A stretch of DNA of 64,000 bases, taken from assembly GCA_009836625.1 (NCBI GenBank), contig VXVC01000006.1, positions 1-64,000 of the forward strand, read 5' to 3'. Positions 17,533 to 26,486 of the stretch are shown piece by piece. The stretch is from Holophagales bacterium. GTDB taxonomy: Bacteria > Acidobacteriota > Thermoanaerobaculia > Multivoradales > Multivoraceae. Both the position numbers and the translations under genes were made by a program. The notes beneath the pieces were generated by a model. The model did no database searches and had not been told where the DNA came from. It saw only the letters and a list, made by a program, of their open reading frames with translations. Each line of letters opens with the position of its first letter. The first letter of the stretch is position 1.

Positions 17533-17934
17533 TCAACCGCGGAGCAGCAGTTGTTGAACTTCTTCGGACAGAGTCACCGGCCGCCCGGCCCGCGTGTCCA
17601 GCAACACCCAGCGATGGGTGAACCGGGCGACCTCGCGGCCGTCGGCAGCGGAGAGAACCTCGAAGTCCTGGTCGAACCCGCGTTCGGTCGCCTCCGTCGT
17701 ACTGACCCGGATCCGCGCTCCCTCCTGCCAGCGAAGCGGCGAGTAGTAGGTCGCCGTCGTCGACCGCTGCACCGCGTACACGTGCTCGGGCTTCAGGCCG
17801 GCATCGATGCCGCAGTGCCGCTCGAACCGGGCATAGGCCATCTCGGTCAACGCCAGCAGCACGCCGGCGTGGACGAAGCCGGTGGCGGCGAAGCAGTCGC
17901 TGTGTCTGGTCTCGAACCCGGTCTCGAAGGTCAC
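17533..17934 (-). CDS. hotdog-fold acyl-CoA thioesterase (4HBT family)
   Basis: The track ORF of 229 aa has an arginine-rich shadow at its N-terminus. The true protein starts at GTG 17934 (MTFETGFETRHSDCFA), 10 bp after the TPR gene stop, with GAGG upstream, giving 133 aa. The pattern TRHSDCFAATGFVHAGVLLALTEMAYARFE matches the 4-hydroxybenzoyl-CoA thioesterase-like hotdog helix region, with the catalytic-position Asp in HSD. It would release CoA from a small acyl-CoA. It sits with a carboxylesterase and an ACAD, consistent with acyl catabolism. Confidence 0.85.
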   Translation of the reverse strand: MTFETGFETRHSDCFAATGFVHAGVLLALTEMAYARFERHCGIDAGLKPEHVYAVQRSTTATYYSPLRWQEGARIRVSTTEATERGFDQDFEVLSAADGREVARFTHRWVLLDTRAGRPVTLSEEVQQLLLRG

Positions 17935-17944
17935 CCGAGACGCC

Positions 17945-19582
17945 TCAAGCGGCGGCGGCGACGAACTCCCGCGCCTCGGCAAGCTCCTTCGGCTCGGTCG
18001 CGCCTGCCCATACCTCGAGCAACATCTGGTACGACTCGGAAGCGCCCGCCTTGTCGCCCGCCGCCGACTGCGCGCGGGCCAGTCCCAGCAGGGTACGCGG
18101 CCGGTTGGGCGTATAGAGCAACTGGTCTTCGAACTGCGCGATCGCGTCCTCCGGGCGCTCGAGCTGCAGCAGCACCTCCCCATACAGCTCCCGGATCGGC
18201 TTGATCGGCGACGCCGCGCCACGCGGCGGCCCCATCGTCGAAGCGATCGCCAGCCCCTTGTCGAAGAGTTCGACGGCGCCGTCGGCGTCGCCCTCGGCGA
18301 GCCGGATCAGGCCGGCAACCTCGTGGTGCATGACCTGGGCGGGCTTGGGACCGCGCTGGAACGTCGAGCTGTCGCCGCTCTGTCGCTCGCCCGCCTTCTT
18401 GAGCCGCGCGGCGGCTTCACGGGCCAGGGCGAGTTCGCCGGTGTGGACCGCCGAGATTCCGGTCGCCAGCAGCTCCGAGCGGGGCGTGTCGTCCGTGATC
18501 TCGCGCGTCTCCCACTCCTCCGTCTCGACGATGTAGCGGGCCCGCAGCAGCGGTACGGTGCCCATGCCCCTGCCCGTATCGCCGGTGCGCTCGACCAGGT
18601 CGTCGAGCTCGGCGATCCACTCGCGGGCCTTGGCGTAGTCGCCGCGCTGCAGGTCGCCGTACTGCCCCCAGTCGAGGGAGTGCACCATGTCGCCGACCCG
18701 CTCGCCCGGATCCCAAAGCGCCACCGCGGCCTCGTACGCCGAATCGTTCGACTTCGACACACGATCCCACATGCCGCGCTGGATGAAGATGTGCGAGGGC
18801 ATGTGCCGGGCGTGCGAGACGGCGGCCGCGATGTCGGCGAACCGATAGGCCGCAGGCAGCGCCAGCGGCGCGTGCACCGGATCGTCGAAGGCGTGGATGA
18901 TGTAGTGGGCCGCGCCGGGGTGATACGGGTTGCGCTCGAAGACGCCAAGCGCGATCGATCCGGCCAGGACGTTCAGGCGGAACGAGTCGTCGCCGAGCGG
19001 TCCCACCGCCTGCAGCAGGGACAGGGCATAGAAGGCGGCCACCTCGTCGTCGTCCGGATACTGCTCGTAGAGCCGCTCCATCGCTTCCATGTAGGCGATC
19101 CGGCGGTCGGCGAGCTCCCCCTCGTCGAACAGGTCCTCGACCGCGGCCAGGAAGCCGCGCTCACGCTCGTCACCAGCCTTGGCCTCCCTCTCATCGCGGG
19201 TCTCGCCGAGGCGCGCCAGGGCCTCGCGCGGCGATTCCAGATCCCGCTCCGGCAGCAGCGGGTGGTTGTAGGTCAGGGTCTCGCCCCAGTAGGCGAGGGC
19301 GAAGTCGGGCTCGATCTCCTGCGCGGCTTGAAACTGCTCCCGCGCCTGCTCGTACCCGAAGCTGTGCAGAATCGCGACGCCGCGGATGAAGTGCTTCTGC
19401 GCCTCCTCGCCCGCCGAGGTCGGGAAGTCGATCGAACCCACGTCGACCGAGGCGTCGAAGTCGGACACGTCGGTCGCGGCTTCCGCCTCCGAACCGACGC
19501 TGACGGCGCAACCCGCTGCCGCCAACCCGACGATCGGGACTACGATGAAGGCTGCGACCAGGGATACTCCTCGGTTCATCAT
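17945..19582 (-). CDS. TPR-repeat lipoprotein
   Basis: Start at ATG 19582 or the adjacent ATG 19579; AAGGAG lies 4 or 7 nt upstream. The longer track ORF has no support. About 545 aa with a lipobox ending AAAGC (Cys25). TPR-like units are visible in FGYEQAREQFQAAQEIEPDFALAYWG and in the C-terminal ERPEDAIAQFEDQLLYTPNRPRTLLGLARAQ. Between them are His-rich helical segments (HYIIHAFDD, SHARHMPSHIFIQRG). It resembles TPR lipoproteins common in Acidobacteriota genomes; no biochemical role is known. Probably anchored in a membrane facing the periplasm, acting as a scaffold. Confidence 0.85.
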   Translation of the reverse strand: MMNRGVSLVAAFIVVPIVGLAAAGCAVSVGSEAEAATDVSDFDASVDVGSIDFPTSAGEEAQKHFIRGVAILHSFGYEQAREQFQAAQEIEPDFALAYWGETLTYNHPLLPERDLESPREALARLGETRDEREAKAGDERERGFLAAVEDLFDEGELADRRIAYMEAMERLYEQYPDDDEVAAFYALSLLQAVGPLGDDSFRLNVLAGSIALGVFERNPYHPGAAHYIIHAFDDPVHAPLALPAAYRFADIAAAVSHARHMPSHIFIQRGMWDRVSKSNDSAYEAAVALWDPGERVGDMVHSLDWGQYGDLQRGDYAKAREWIAELDDLVERTGDTGRGMGTVPLLRARYIVETEEWETREITDDTPRSELLATGISAVHTGELALAREAAARLKKAGERQSGDSSTFQRGPKPAQVMHHEVAGLIRLAEGDADGAVELFDKGLAIASTMGPPRGAASPIKPIRELYGEVLLQLERPEDAIAQFEDQLLYTPNRPRTLLGLARAQSAAGDKAGASESYQMLLEVWAGATEPKELAEAREFVAAAA

Positions 19583-19684
19583 GGGACTCCTTCCAGCCGG
19601 GTCGTCTGTCCCCGGGCGATGCGAGACTCTGTGCTCCACTGTGACTACGCTCGATCCCCAAGAATAGCGCCCATTCCGAACCCC

Positions 19685-22201
19685 ATGTCGAACCCTGATC
19701 CAGGTGGACGAGCGGCCGCAGCCCTCGTCGTCCTGCTCGCCGTTGCGCCCCAACCCGGTCTGGCCCAGCCGCCGACGGACATCGGCGACGGCTGGGCCCG
19801 CTCCGTCCCGGCGCACCAGGGCCTGGACCAGGGAGCCGTCCAGAACATCCTCGACCGCGTCGCCGCCCGCCCCGAGTTCCAGACCGTGCGCGGGATCGTC
19901 ATCGTCCGCCACGGGACCCTGGTCGCCGAGACCTACTTCGGCGGCTTCACGAACACGACGCTCAAGAACGTCCACTCCGTCAGCAAGAGCGTGACCTCAC
20001 TCGCGACCGGCATCGCGCTCGACCGCGGCCTCATCCCCTCCGTCGACGCCAGGCTGGCGGACCTGATTCCGCACTACGCCCACCGCCTCTCGGAGGCGCC
20101 GAAGAACCGGCTGACGCTGCGCCACGCCCTGACCATGACCGCCGGCCTGGCTTGGAACGACACCGACCAGGAGTTCTGGAACAACACCGACAGCGTCGAC
20201 TACGTGCTGACACGGGACGTGGTGGCCCAACCCGGCGCCGAGTTCTTCTATTCGAGCGGCCTCTCCCACGTGATCGCCGAAGTGAACAACCTCGCCACCC
20301 GGCAGACCCACCTCGCCTTTGTCCGGAAGCACCTGTTCGAACCGCTGGGCATCCACACTGCAACCTGGGACCCGGACCTCAGCGGCCGGCACTGGGGCGG
20401 CACCGGCCTCCGCATCCGGCCCCGCGACATGGCGAAGATCGGCCAGCTCGCCCTGCAGGAAGGCCTCTGGGAGGGCCGGCGCCTCGTCTCCCGCGAGTGG
20501 ATCGCGGAGTCCACACGCAACCAGACAGGCGGCATCGCCGGCGCGCCGAACTACGGCTACCAGTGGTGGATCAGACCACGGGGGCGCTACCTCGCGCACG
20601 GCTACAACGGCCAGTACGTCGGCGTCGATCCCGAAGCCGACGTCGTGATGACGATGATCACCCTCTCGGAGCGCTCGCCCCGGCCCCAGGAGACGTTCCG
20701 CAGCTACTTCGAGGAACTGCAGGACCTCGCCCGGGCGGCGATCAGACCGGAAAGGCGGGGCCGGCTGACCGCCACCGCCATGACCTCGTCCTCGACCGGG
20801 GGCGACGGTCCCGGGACGATCGCGATCGAGGTCACACGAGAGGACGGCAGCGACGGCGCCGCGACTCTCGCCTACCGCGCCCGCAACGGCAGCGCCCGCG
20901 CCGGCCGCGACTTTCGCCGTACCGAAGGCGAACTTCGCTGGGAGCACGGCGACGCGTCGCCCCGCACCGTCCGCGTGCCGCTGCTCCCGAACGCCACCAG
21001 TATCGAGCCGCGCGACCTCCGCTTCGAGTTCGAAGCGATGAGCCGCGGCATCGACGCTCCCCGACGCATGAGAATCTGGATCGACCCCGGCGGCGAGCCC
21101 GTGAACCCCGCCGGTTCGATCGAGTTCACCGCTCCGGCCTTCGTCGGTCAGGAGGGCGGCCTGGCCACGGTGACGGTCGAGCGGCGAGGCGGGACGGAGG
21201 GTGATGTCGCGGTCGACTACCGCACGGCGCCCCGTTCGGCCGAAGAAACGGACTACGCCGCCGTCTCCGGCCGGCTGACCTGGCGGCACGGCGAAACGGG
21301 TCCGCGAGACGTCACGGTGCCCCTGATGGTGGACGGCGAGGTCGAGCGAAGTGAGCTCTTCGACTTCACCTTGAGCGACGTCGGCGGCGGCGCCGACCTG
21401 CCGGAGGTCCGCGCCGTGGGCGTCATCCAGGACATGACCGCGGACGCGGGCTGCGCGGAGAACGACGGCGTGCTCTGTCTCGCCGGAGGTCGCTTCCGGG
21501 TCGAAGTCGAGTGGGAGTCCCAGCACAACGGCGAGCGCGGCACCGGTTCGCTGAGCCGGCTGAGCGACGAGAGCGGTTTCGCCACCTTCTTCTCATCTGA
21601 CAACGTGGAACTGGTCGTGAAGATCCTCGATGGCCGCCGCGTCAACGACCACCGCTGGGTGTTCTACGGCGCCCTCTCCGACGTCGAGTACTGGTTGACC
21701 GTGGCCGACACGCTGCGGGACCGGGTCGTGGTCTACCGGAATCCCCCCGGAGAGGTGTGCGGCCGAGGCGACACGATGGCCTTTGCCGAACCCGCGGGTG
21801 CGACCGGCGCTTCGCTAGCGGGCAGTCTCGCCGAGGTTCCGGCTCGAGCGAGCGACACAGAGGGCGACTGCGCGTCCGGTGAGCTCTGCCTGCTCGACGG
21901 CCGGTTCGAAATCACGGCCGTCTGGACGAACGCCGACGGCGAGACCGGCGCGGCCTCGCCCTTGCCGGGCACTGACGCCACGGGCTACATGTCGTTCTTC
22001 TCGCCCGGGAACATCGAACTCGCGGTCAAGGTCCTCAACGGCACGGCGACGAACAACGCCTTCTGGGTCTTCGCCGCCGGCCTCACGGACGTCGACTACC
22101 GGCTGACCGTGGCGGATAAGGTCACCGGCGCCTCGCGCACGTACACGAATCCGAGCCGCGCCTTCTGTGGGCTCGCCGATACGTCCGCGTTTCCCCAGTA
22201 G
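19685..22201 (+). CDS. secreted SxxK serine hydrolase (class C beta-lactamase/6-aminohexanoate hydrolase fold) with Calx-beta and unnamed tandem C-terminal domains
   Basis: The 1439-aa track ORF includes antisense shadow; ATG 19685 starts an 838-aa protein with a signal peptide (AALVVLLAVAPQPGLA). The hydrolase domain has the SxxK nucleophile in HSVSKS (Ser98, Lys101), YSSGLSH as the Tyr motif, and a HGYNGQYVGV C-terminal motif. Two Calx-beta-like units follow (about 375-585; e.g. DYAAVSGRLTWRHGE). Then come two homologous ~110-aa units starting at Cys590 and Cys729, sharing LCL..GRF, FFS..N.EL.VK.L, WVF and LTVAD motifs. It should act outside the inner membrane on an ester or amide substrate. 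A DUF481 barrel gene follows 13 bp downstream. Confidence 0.9.
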   Translation: MSNPDPGGRAAAALVVLLAVAPQPGLAQPPTDIGDGWARSVPAHQGLDQGAVQNILDRVAARPEFQTVRGIVIVRHGTLVAETYFGGFTNTTLKNVHSVSKSVTSLATGIALDRGLIPSVDARLADLIPHYAHRLSEAPKNRLTLRHALTMTAGLAWNDTDQEFWNNTDSVDYVLTRDVVAQPGAEFFYSSGLSHVIAEVNNLATRQTHLAFVRKHLFEPLGIHTATWDPDLSGRHWGGTGLRIRPRDMAKIGQLALQEGLWEGRRLVSREWIAESTRNQTGGIAGAPNYGYQWWIRPRGRYLAHGYNGQYVGVDPEADVVMTMITLSERSPRPQETFRSYFEELQDLARAAIRPERRGRLTATAMTSSSTGGDGPGTIAIEVTREDGSDGAATLAYRARNGSARAGRDFRRTEGELRWEHGDASPRTVRVPLLPNATSIEPRDLRFEFEAMSRGIDAPRRMRIWIDPGGEPVNPAGSIEFTAPAFVGQEGGLATVTVERRGGTEGDVAVDYRTAPRSAEETDYAAVSGRLTWRHGETGPRDVTVPLMVDGEVERSELFDFTLSDVGGGADLPEVRAVGVIQDMTADAGCAENDGVLCLAGGRFRVEVEWESQHNGERGTGSLSRLSDESGFATFFSSDNVELVVKILDGRRVNDHRWVFYGALSDVEYWLTVADTLRDRVVVYRNPPGEVCGRGDTMAFAEPAGATGASLAGSLAEVPARASDTEGDCASGELCLLDGRFEITAVWTNADGETGAASPLPGTDATGYMSFFSPGNIELAVKVLNGTATNNAFWVFAAGLTDVDYRLTVADKVTGASRTYTNPSRAFCGLADTSAFPQ

Positions 22202-22214
22202 CGTTTTGCGTCGC

Positions 22215-23078
22215 ATGAGACCCACACGCCGATGCGCCGTTGCCGTGCGCCTGCTCGCCGCGCTGGCAACCGCGACCGCACTGACACTGCCCGCCGCAGC
22301 CCAGGTGAACACGGAGAGCATGCGCGTCGGCGCGGAGGAGCCCGGATGGGCGAGCACGATCGACCTCAGTTCCTCCCTCCAGCGCGGCAACACCGAGCGA
22401 GAAGTCCTGGGCGCCGGCGCTCGCGTCCAGTACGCCTGGATGCACGCCGACGGAACGTCCGACCCCGGTGAAGTGGAATCGACGGACGGCGAAGAAGCCC
22501 CGGACCGTCCCACCAGCGTCGTCTTCCTGACGTCGAACTACTCCTTCACCCGGCTGAACGACAACCGTTTCGTCAACAACGCGCTGAGCCACCTGCGCTT
22601 CATCCGCGAACACAGCGCCCGGTTCTCGTATGAGGTGTTCGGCCAGCACCAGTTCAACGAGTTCACCCGGCTCGAACAGCGGCTCCTGTTCGGCGGCGGC
22701 GGGCGCTTTCAGGTGCTCGAAGCGCCGCGCGCCGAGGTCTTCCTCGGCACCGGCTACATGCTCGAGCGGGAGACCCTGGATCTCCCCGCGGAACTCTCCG
22801 ACGCCCGTCGCAGCGAACACCACCGGTCCACCAACTACCTGACCGTCCGCTACAACAGCAGGGACGAACGCCTCCGCCTGGTCGAGACCCTCTACTTCCA
22901 GACCCGGTTCGACCGTGTCGAGGACTACCGCGTGCTCTCCGAGACCTCGTTCGAGATCCAGCTCCTCCGCCGCCTCGCCCTCGCGATCAACCTGAACGTC
23001 GCCCACGACAGCGAGCCGCCCACCGGCGTCAAGGAGACCGATGTGGTGCTGTCGAACTCGCTGCGGTACTCGTTCTAG
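22215..23078 (+). CDS. DUF481-type outer-membrane beta-barrel protein
   Basis: A 287-aa protein. ATG 22215 is used because the signal peptide (LLAALATATALTLPAAAQ) then starts normally; the track start at 22167 lies inside the upstream gene. After cleavage, alternating amphipathic strands (STIDLSSSLQRGNTEREVLG, YLTVRYNSRDERLRLVETLYFQ) and a terminal aromatic (SLRYSF) mark an outer-membrane barrel of the DUF481/YdiY type. An acidic insert (ESTDGEEAPDRP) probably forms an external loop. It is co-transcribed with the secreted serine hydrolase. No substrate is known. Confidence 0.87.
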   Translation: MRPTRRCAVAVRLLAALATATALTLPAAAQVNTESMRVGAEEPGWASTIDLSSSLQRGNTEREVLGAGARVQYAWMHADGTSDPGEVESTDGEEAPDRPTSVVFLTSNYSFTRLNDNRFVNNALSHLRFIREHSARFSYEVFGQHQFNEFTRLEQRLLFGGGGRFQVLEAPRAEVFLGTGYMLERETLDLPAELSDARRSEHHRSTNYLTVRYNSRDERLRLVETLYFQTRFDRVEDYRVLSETSFEIQLLRRLALAINLNVAHDSEPPTGVKETDVVLSNSLRYSF

Positions 23079-23102
23079 GAACCCTGACGAAACTGAAGCA
23101 CC

Positions 23103-23168
23103 CGGAGCAGACTGCTGGATCTGCTCCGCCTACAACGCAAGACGGCCGGCCCCGAAGGACCGGCCGTC
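23103..23168. terminator. two tandem hairpins between convergent genes
   Basis: Hairpin 1 has perfect 9-bp arms CGGAGCAGA / TCTGCTCCG (23103-23128). Hairpin 2 has perfect 9-bp arms GACGGCCGG / CCGGCCGTC (23141-23168). They lie between the convergent DUF481 and heme-protein genes. No clear U-tract follows either. A bidirectional transcription barrier is inferred. Confidence 0.55.
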
Positions 23169-23189
23169 GGACCCGTCTGGCCGAGCCGC

Positions 23190-24926
23190 CTACTCGCCGC
23201 CGCCCGACGAGATCATCAGCACCGAGCCCTGACGGTGCTCGGCGTGACGGGACGGGGCGTTCGAGTTCGTGGTCCAGGCGTTGCCTTCCTCGTCGAACTC
23301 GATCTCGCGGGTGTAGGTGACCATCATCGGCATCCGGTACTCGACGAACTTCTCCGTCTTCGGATCGAAGCGGAGCATCGAGTCGGTGCCGGTACCGGTG
23401 ATCCACACCTCACCGTTCGTCGGATTGATGTTCAGCGCGTAGGGCAGGGAGTTCGGGCCGTGCGGCAGGTCATAGACCTTCCACTCTTCCGTCTCCTCGT
23501 TGAACGACGCGACGTCACCCGAAGCCCAGCCCGGCACCCAGACGACGCCGTCGGGGGCCACGTGCAGACGGCGCGGGCCGTGCACGGGCGGCCGCCACTC
23601 GACGATCCGCTCCGGATCGCCGGCATCGAGCTGCGGACGGATCCGGCCGACGCGCTGGCCATTCAGCTTGCTGTAGAAGACATGGCCGTTCGGCGCCACG
23701 TCGATGCCGTACGGGGTCACGCCGCGGGACTCGCCGCGGGCGCCGCCGCCGCGGACCTGGTCCTTCGTCGGCAGCTTGTACTCGGTGACTTCCCACCGCT
23801 TGCCGTCCCAGGTCTCGGGATCGAGCGACATGACGCCGACGCCGTTCGGGCTTCCGGCGTCGGTCCACCAGAGGATCCCGTCAGGCGCGAAGCGCAGGGT
23901 GTGCGGGTAGCCGCCGCGCGGACGCGGAGCCGTGCGGCCGGAGCCAAGCCGCCATTCCTTGGTCTCGACGTCGAACTCACCCATCTGGCCCGAGTAGGCG
24001 AGGGTGACCCACATGTTGCCGTCCTCGGCCTTCTCGATGGAGTGGATGCCGGTCGTCGGACTGGACGGCGAGAGGTAGTCCTTGCCGCCGGGAACCGTGT
24101 AGAAGGCCCGCTCGCCGGTGACCGGGTCGAGGGTCTCGATCACGTCCTGGGCCATGTCGACGGTGTAGACGAGACCGTCGTCGCCCAGCTCGAGGTCGTG
24201 GATCACGGCGCCGGCCTGGTCACCCATCAGCCACTCGCGAACCTCGCCCTTGAGCGATTCGCCGGACGGCGCCTCAGGCGGCTCGAAGTTCGTCCAGTTC
24301 TCTTCCGCGTCGCGGCCGTAGACGTCCACGATCTTGTCGACCAGGATGTCCTGGGTGTGCTTGTACAGACCTTGGAAGCCGTCCATCCGGGTCAGCATGA
24401 CTTCCCAGTCGACGGGCTCTTCGGGTGAACGGAAGCCGACGGTGCCGACCTGGTGGCAGTAGGCGCACATCATCTTGAAGTTCAGCGCGTCCGCCTCGTC
24501 CTCCCACTCCATCATGTTCATCAGGTCGTGCGCCGGGCGCTGCGACTGCAGGGCCCAACCCTCGGCCTGGCGCAGGCGGACCTGAATCGGTGTCGGCTCG
24601 GTCGTTTCCTTGAGGTCCTTCCACTCGTCGAGCCAGCCGGTCAGGCGGACGCGGAGCTTGTACTTGCCAGAGGGAACGGCGGGCAGCTTGTACGTGCCGT
24701 CCGGCTGGCTGTACACCGAGATGCTGCGCTGTTCGTCGGTCGAGAACAGCGACACGGTGGCGCCGCGAATCGGCTCGCCGTCGTTGCCGACGATCGAGCC
24801 CGTGTAGACGGTCAGCGGTGCGTCGAGGTTGTTCGCGTTCGGGGCCGCCGCGACGGTCGCGGACGCGACGAGCGCGAGGACTGCGAAGCTGGTCATTGCG
24901 ACCAGGGACGGAGCGGGTCGGAACAT
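23190..24926 (-). CDS. secreted heme-c and NHL/Vgb-like beta-propeller protein with N-terminal CarboxypepD_reg-like domain
   Basis: A 578-aa protein with signal peptide (ALVASATVAAA). Residues ~38-118 form a carboxypeptidase-regulatory-like beta sandwich (SIVGNDGEPIRGATVSLFS). A c-type heme site CAYCH (Cys154, Cys157, His158) follows. From ~225 onwards there are repeated propeller blades of the virginiamycin B lyase/NHL kind (VAPDGVVWVPGW, INPTNGEVWITGTG, FAPDGILWWTDAG). The start at 24926 is fixed by AGGAGGT 3-4 nt upstream. It is probably a periplasmic electron-transfer or sensing protein; lyase activity on streptogramins is not implied by the propeller alone. Confidence 0.87.
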   Translation of the reverse strand: MFRPAPSLVAMTSFAVLALVASATVAAAPNANNLDAPLTVYTGSIVGNDGEPIRGATVSLFSTDEQRSISVYSQPDGTYKLPAVPSGKYKLRVRLTGWLDEWKDLKETTEPTPIQVRLRQAEGWALQSQRPAHDLMNMMEWEDEADALNFKMMCAYCHQVGTVGFRSPEEPVDWEVMLTRMDGFQGLYKHTQDILVDKIVDVYGRDAEENWTNFEPPEAPSGESLKGEVREWLMGDQAGAVIHDLELGDDGLVYTVDMAQDVIETLDPVTGERAFYTVPGGKDYLSPSSPTTGIHSIEKAEDGNMWVTLAYSGQMGEFDVETKEWRLGSGRTAPRPRGGYPHTLRFAPDGILWWTDAGSPNGVGVMSLDPETWDGKRWEVTEYKLPTKDQVRGGGARGESRGVTPYGIDVAPNGHVFYSKLNGQRVGRIRPQLDAGDPERIVEWRPPVHGPRRLHVAPDGVVWVPGWASGDVASFNEETEEWKVYDLPHGPNSLPYALNINPTNGEVWITGTGTDSMLRFDPKTEKFVEYRMPMMVTYTREIEFDEEGNAWTTNSNAPSRHAEHRQGSVLMISSGGGE

Positions 24927-24973
24927 GGGACCTCCTGTGCCTTCTTGGGTGGCTTGGGGTGCAGTTGGGCCGG

Positions 24974-24979
24974 ACTATA
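24974..24979 (-). promoter_or_regulatory. -10 hexamer TATAGT for the heme/NHL gene
   Basis: TATAGT on the minus strand lies about 47 nt before ATG 24926, giving a leader of roughly 40 nt that carries the strong AGGAGGT site. No clear -35 was seen. Confidence 0.35.
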
Positions 24980-25031
24980 CAAGAAGAAACCCCATCCGGA
25001 TCCTCGAGGCGGCAGTGCCGGGACCCCGATG

Positions 25032-25037
25032 TAGTCT
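25032..25037 (+). promoter_or_regulatory. -10 hexamer TAGTCT for the MATE gene (putative leaderless)
   Basis: TAGTCT ends 6 nt before ATG 25044 and no Shine-Dalgarno sequence intervenes. Confidence 0.4.
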
Positions 25038-25043
25038 CCGCCG

Positions 25044-26486
25044 ATGCAGGAGCGTCCGGGGGCCGACCGTCTCGACCGCTTCGCCGAGAATCCGCGGCGA
25101 GCGCTGTGGCTATTGGCGATGCCGATCCTGATCGGCATGTCGATCCAGACGCTCTACATGATCGTCGACATGTTCTTCGTCGGCCGCGTGAGCCCGGAGG
25201 CCCTGACCGCTCTCGCCTTCAACATGCCGCTCGTGTTCCTGGCGATGGGCGTGACCTTCGGCCTGGGCACCGGCATCACGGCGGTGATCGCTCAGGCGAT
25301 CGGCGCCCGCGACCGCGTGCGCGCCGACCGCGCCGCCGAGCACTCGGTGCTGATCGGCGCCCTGGTCGCCGCACTGACGACGGGTTCGGCGCTCGTTTTC
25401 GGCATCCCCCTGCTCCACGCGCTCGGCGTGCCGGCCGAACTCGTGCCCCAGGCCTGGAGCTACTTCCGCGTGCTGGCCTGCGGCTACCCATTCATGATTC
25501 TGGCCGTCTTCTTCCGTTCGATCCTCTCGGGCGAAGGCAACGTGAAGACGCCGGTGATCGTCCAGGGCGCCGCCACCGTGCTGAACATCGCCCTCGACCC
25601 GCTGTTCATCTTCACCTTCGGCATGGGCGTGGCCGGCGCCGCCCTGGCGACGATCGTCAGCCAGGCGGCGGCCGCCCTGGTCTTCGTCTACCTGCTGTTC
25701 GTGGCCAAGCTCTCCTACGTCCGCTTCGACCTCGCGAACTTCCGCTACGACAGCGCGATCATCCGCAGCATCTGCGTCATCGGCCTGCCCGCCTCGCTGT
25801 CGTTCCTGGTCATGTCGCTCGGCGGCGGCGTACTGAACCGCATCCTGGTCGAGCACACGCCGGACGCGGTGGCCGCGCTTCAGATCGGCAGCCGTCTCGA
25901 CCACGTGGTCATCCTGCCCCAGGTCGCGATCGCCTCCGGCCTGGTGACCCTGGTCGGCATGTTCTACGGTGCGCGCCGCGGCGATCTGCTGCGGGAGATC
26001 GTCCGCTACGCGATGGTGCGGACGATCCTGCTCAGCGTCGCGATCGCCGCGGCGTTCTATGTCCTTGCGCCCGCCCTCGTCGCCTTCTTCACCGACAGTC
26101 CCGGGATCCACACACTGGGCGTCGACTACCTGCGGGTGGTCGTCTTCGCCTATCCCTTCATCGGCGTTTCCATCCTCACCGGCCGCAGCCTGCAGGGCCT
26201 GGGCCGCGGCTCCCCGGAGCTCTGGCTGTCCCTGCTGCGGGTCATCCTGATCAGCGCTCCCCTGGCCTGGGCTGCGACCTTCTGGCTGCGCGGACCGGTG
26301 CAGTGGGTCTGGTACTCGTCCCTGATCGGCACGGTCATCTCGGCCTCGATCGCGCTCGCCTGGCTCGCGGCCGGCCTGCGCGAGGCGATCGCCAGGGTCG
26401 GCCGCGGCGAGTCTCCGCTCGGTACCCCCGCCGGCAGCGGAGAACTGTCGGTAGATAGTGCGGCCGAGGCGCCCGAGCCTGCATGA
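25044..26486 (+). CDS. MATE-family multidrug/metabolite exporter
   Basis: A 480-aa, 12-TM protein. MATE hallmarks: two homologous halves, LAMPILIGMSIQTLYMIVDMFFVGRVSPEALTAL at the N-terminus, GLGTGITAVIAQAIGARDR, and the second-half counterpart VAIASGLVTLVGMFYGARRGD. It should export organic cations or metabolites across the inner membrane using a Na+ or H+ gradient. The C-terminal ~35 residues are hydrophilic. Its stop overlaps the next start as ATGA, so the secreted protein encoded downstream is co-translated. Confidence 0.93.
   Translation: MQERPGADRLDRFAENPRRALWLLAMPILIGMSIQTLYMIVDMFFVGRVSPEALTALAFNMPLVFLAMGVTFGLGTGITAVIAQAIGARDRVRADRAAEHSVLIGALVAALTTGSALVFGIPLLHALGVPAELVPQAWSYFRVLACGYPFMILAVFFRSILSGEGNVKTPVIVQGAATVLNIALDPLFIFTFGMGVAGAALATIVSQAAAALVFVYLLFVAKLSYVRFDLANFRYDSAIIRSICVIGLPASLSFLVMSLGGGVLNRILVEHTPDAVAALQIGSRLDHVVILPQVAIASGLVTLVGMFYGARRGDLLREIVRYAMVRTILLSVAIAAAFYVLAPALVAFFTDSPGIHTLGVDYLRVVVFAYPFIGVSILTGRSLQGLGRGSPELWLSLLRVILISAPLAWAATFWLRGPVQWVWYSSLIGTVISASIALAWLAAGLREAIARVGRGESPLGTPAGSGELSVDSAAEAPEPA

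Noticed and set aside
17882-19684. N-terminal 600 residues of the 1439-aa plus-strand ORF
   Set aside because: Antisense to the TPR and thioesterase genes; the signal peptide and hydrolase begin at 19685.
23190-24926. Calling the propeller protein a virginiamycin B lyase
   Set aside because: The propeller repeats alone do not show that activity, and the heme c site and N-terminal domain point elsewhere.
25110-26111. 333-aa minus-strand ORF opposite the MATE gene
   Set aside because: Asp/His/Arg-rich shadow without domain features.
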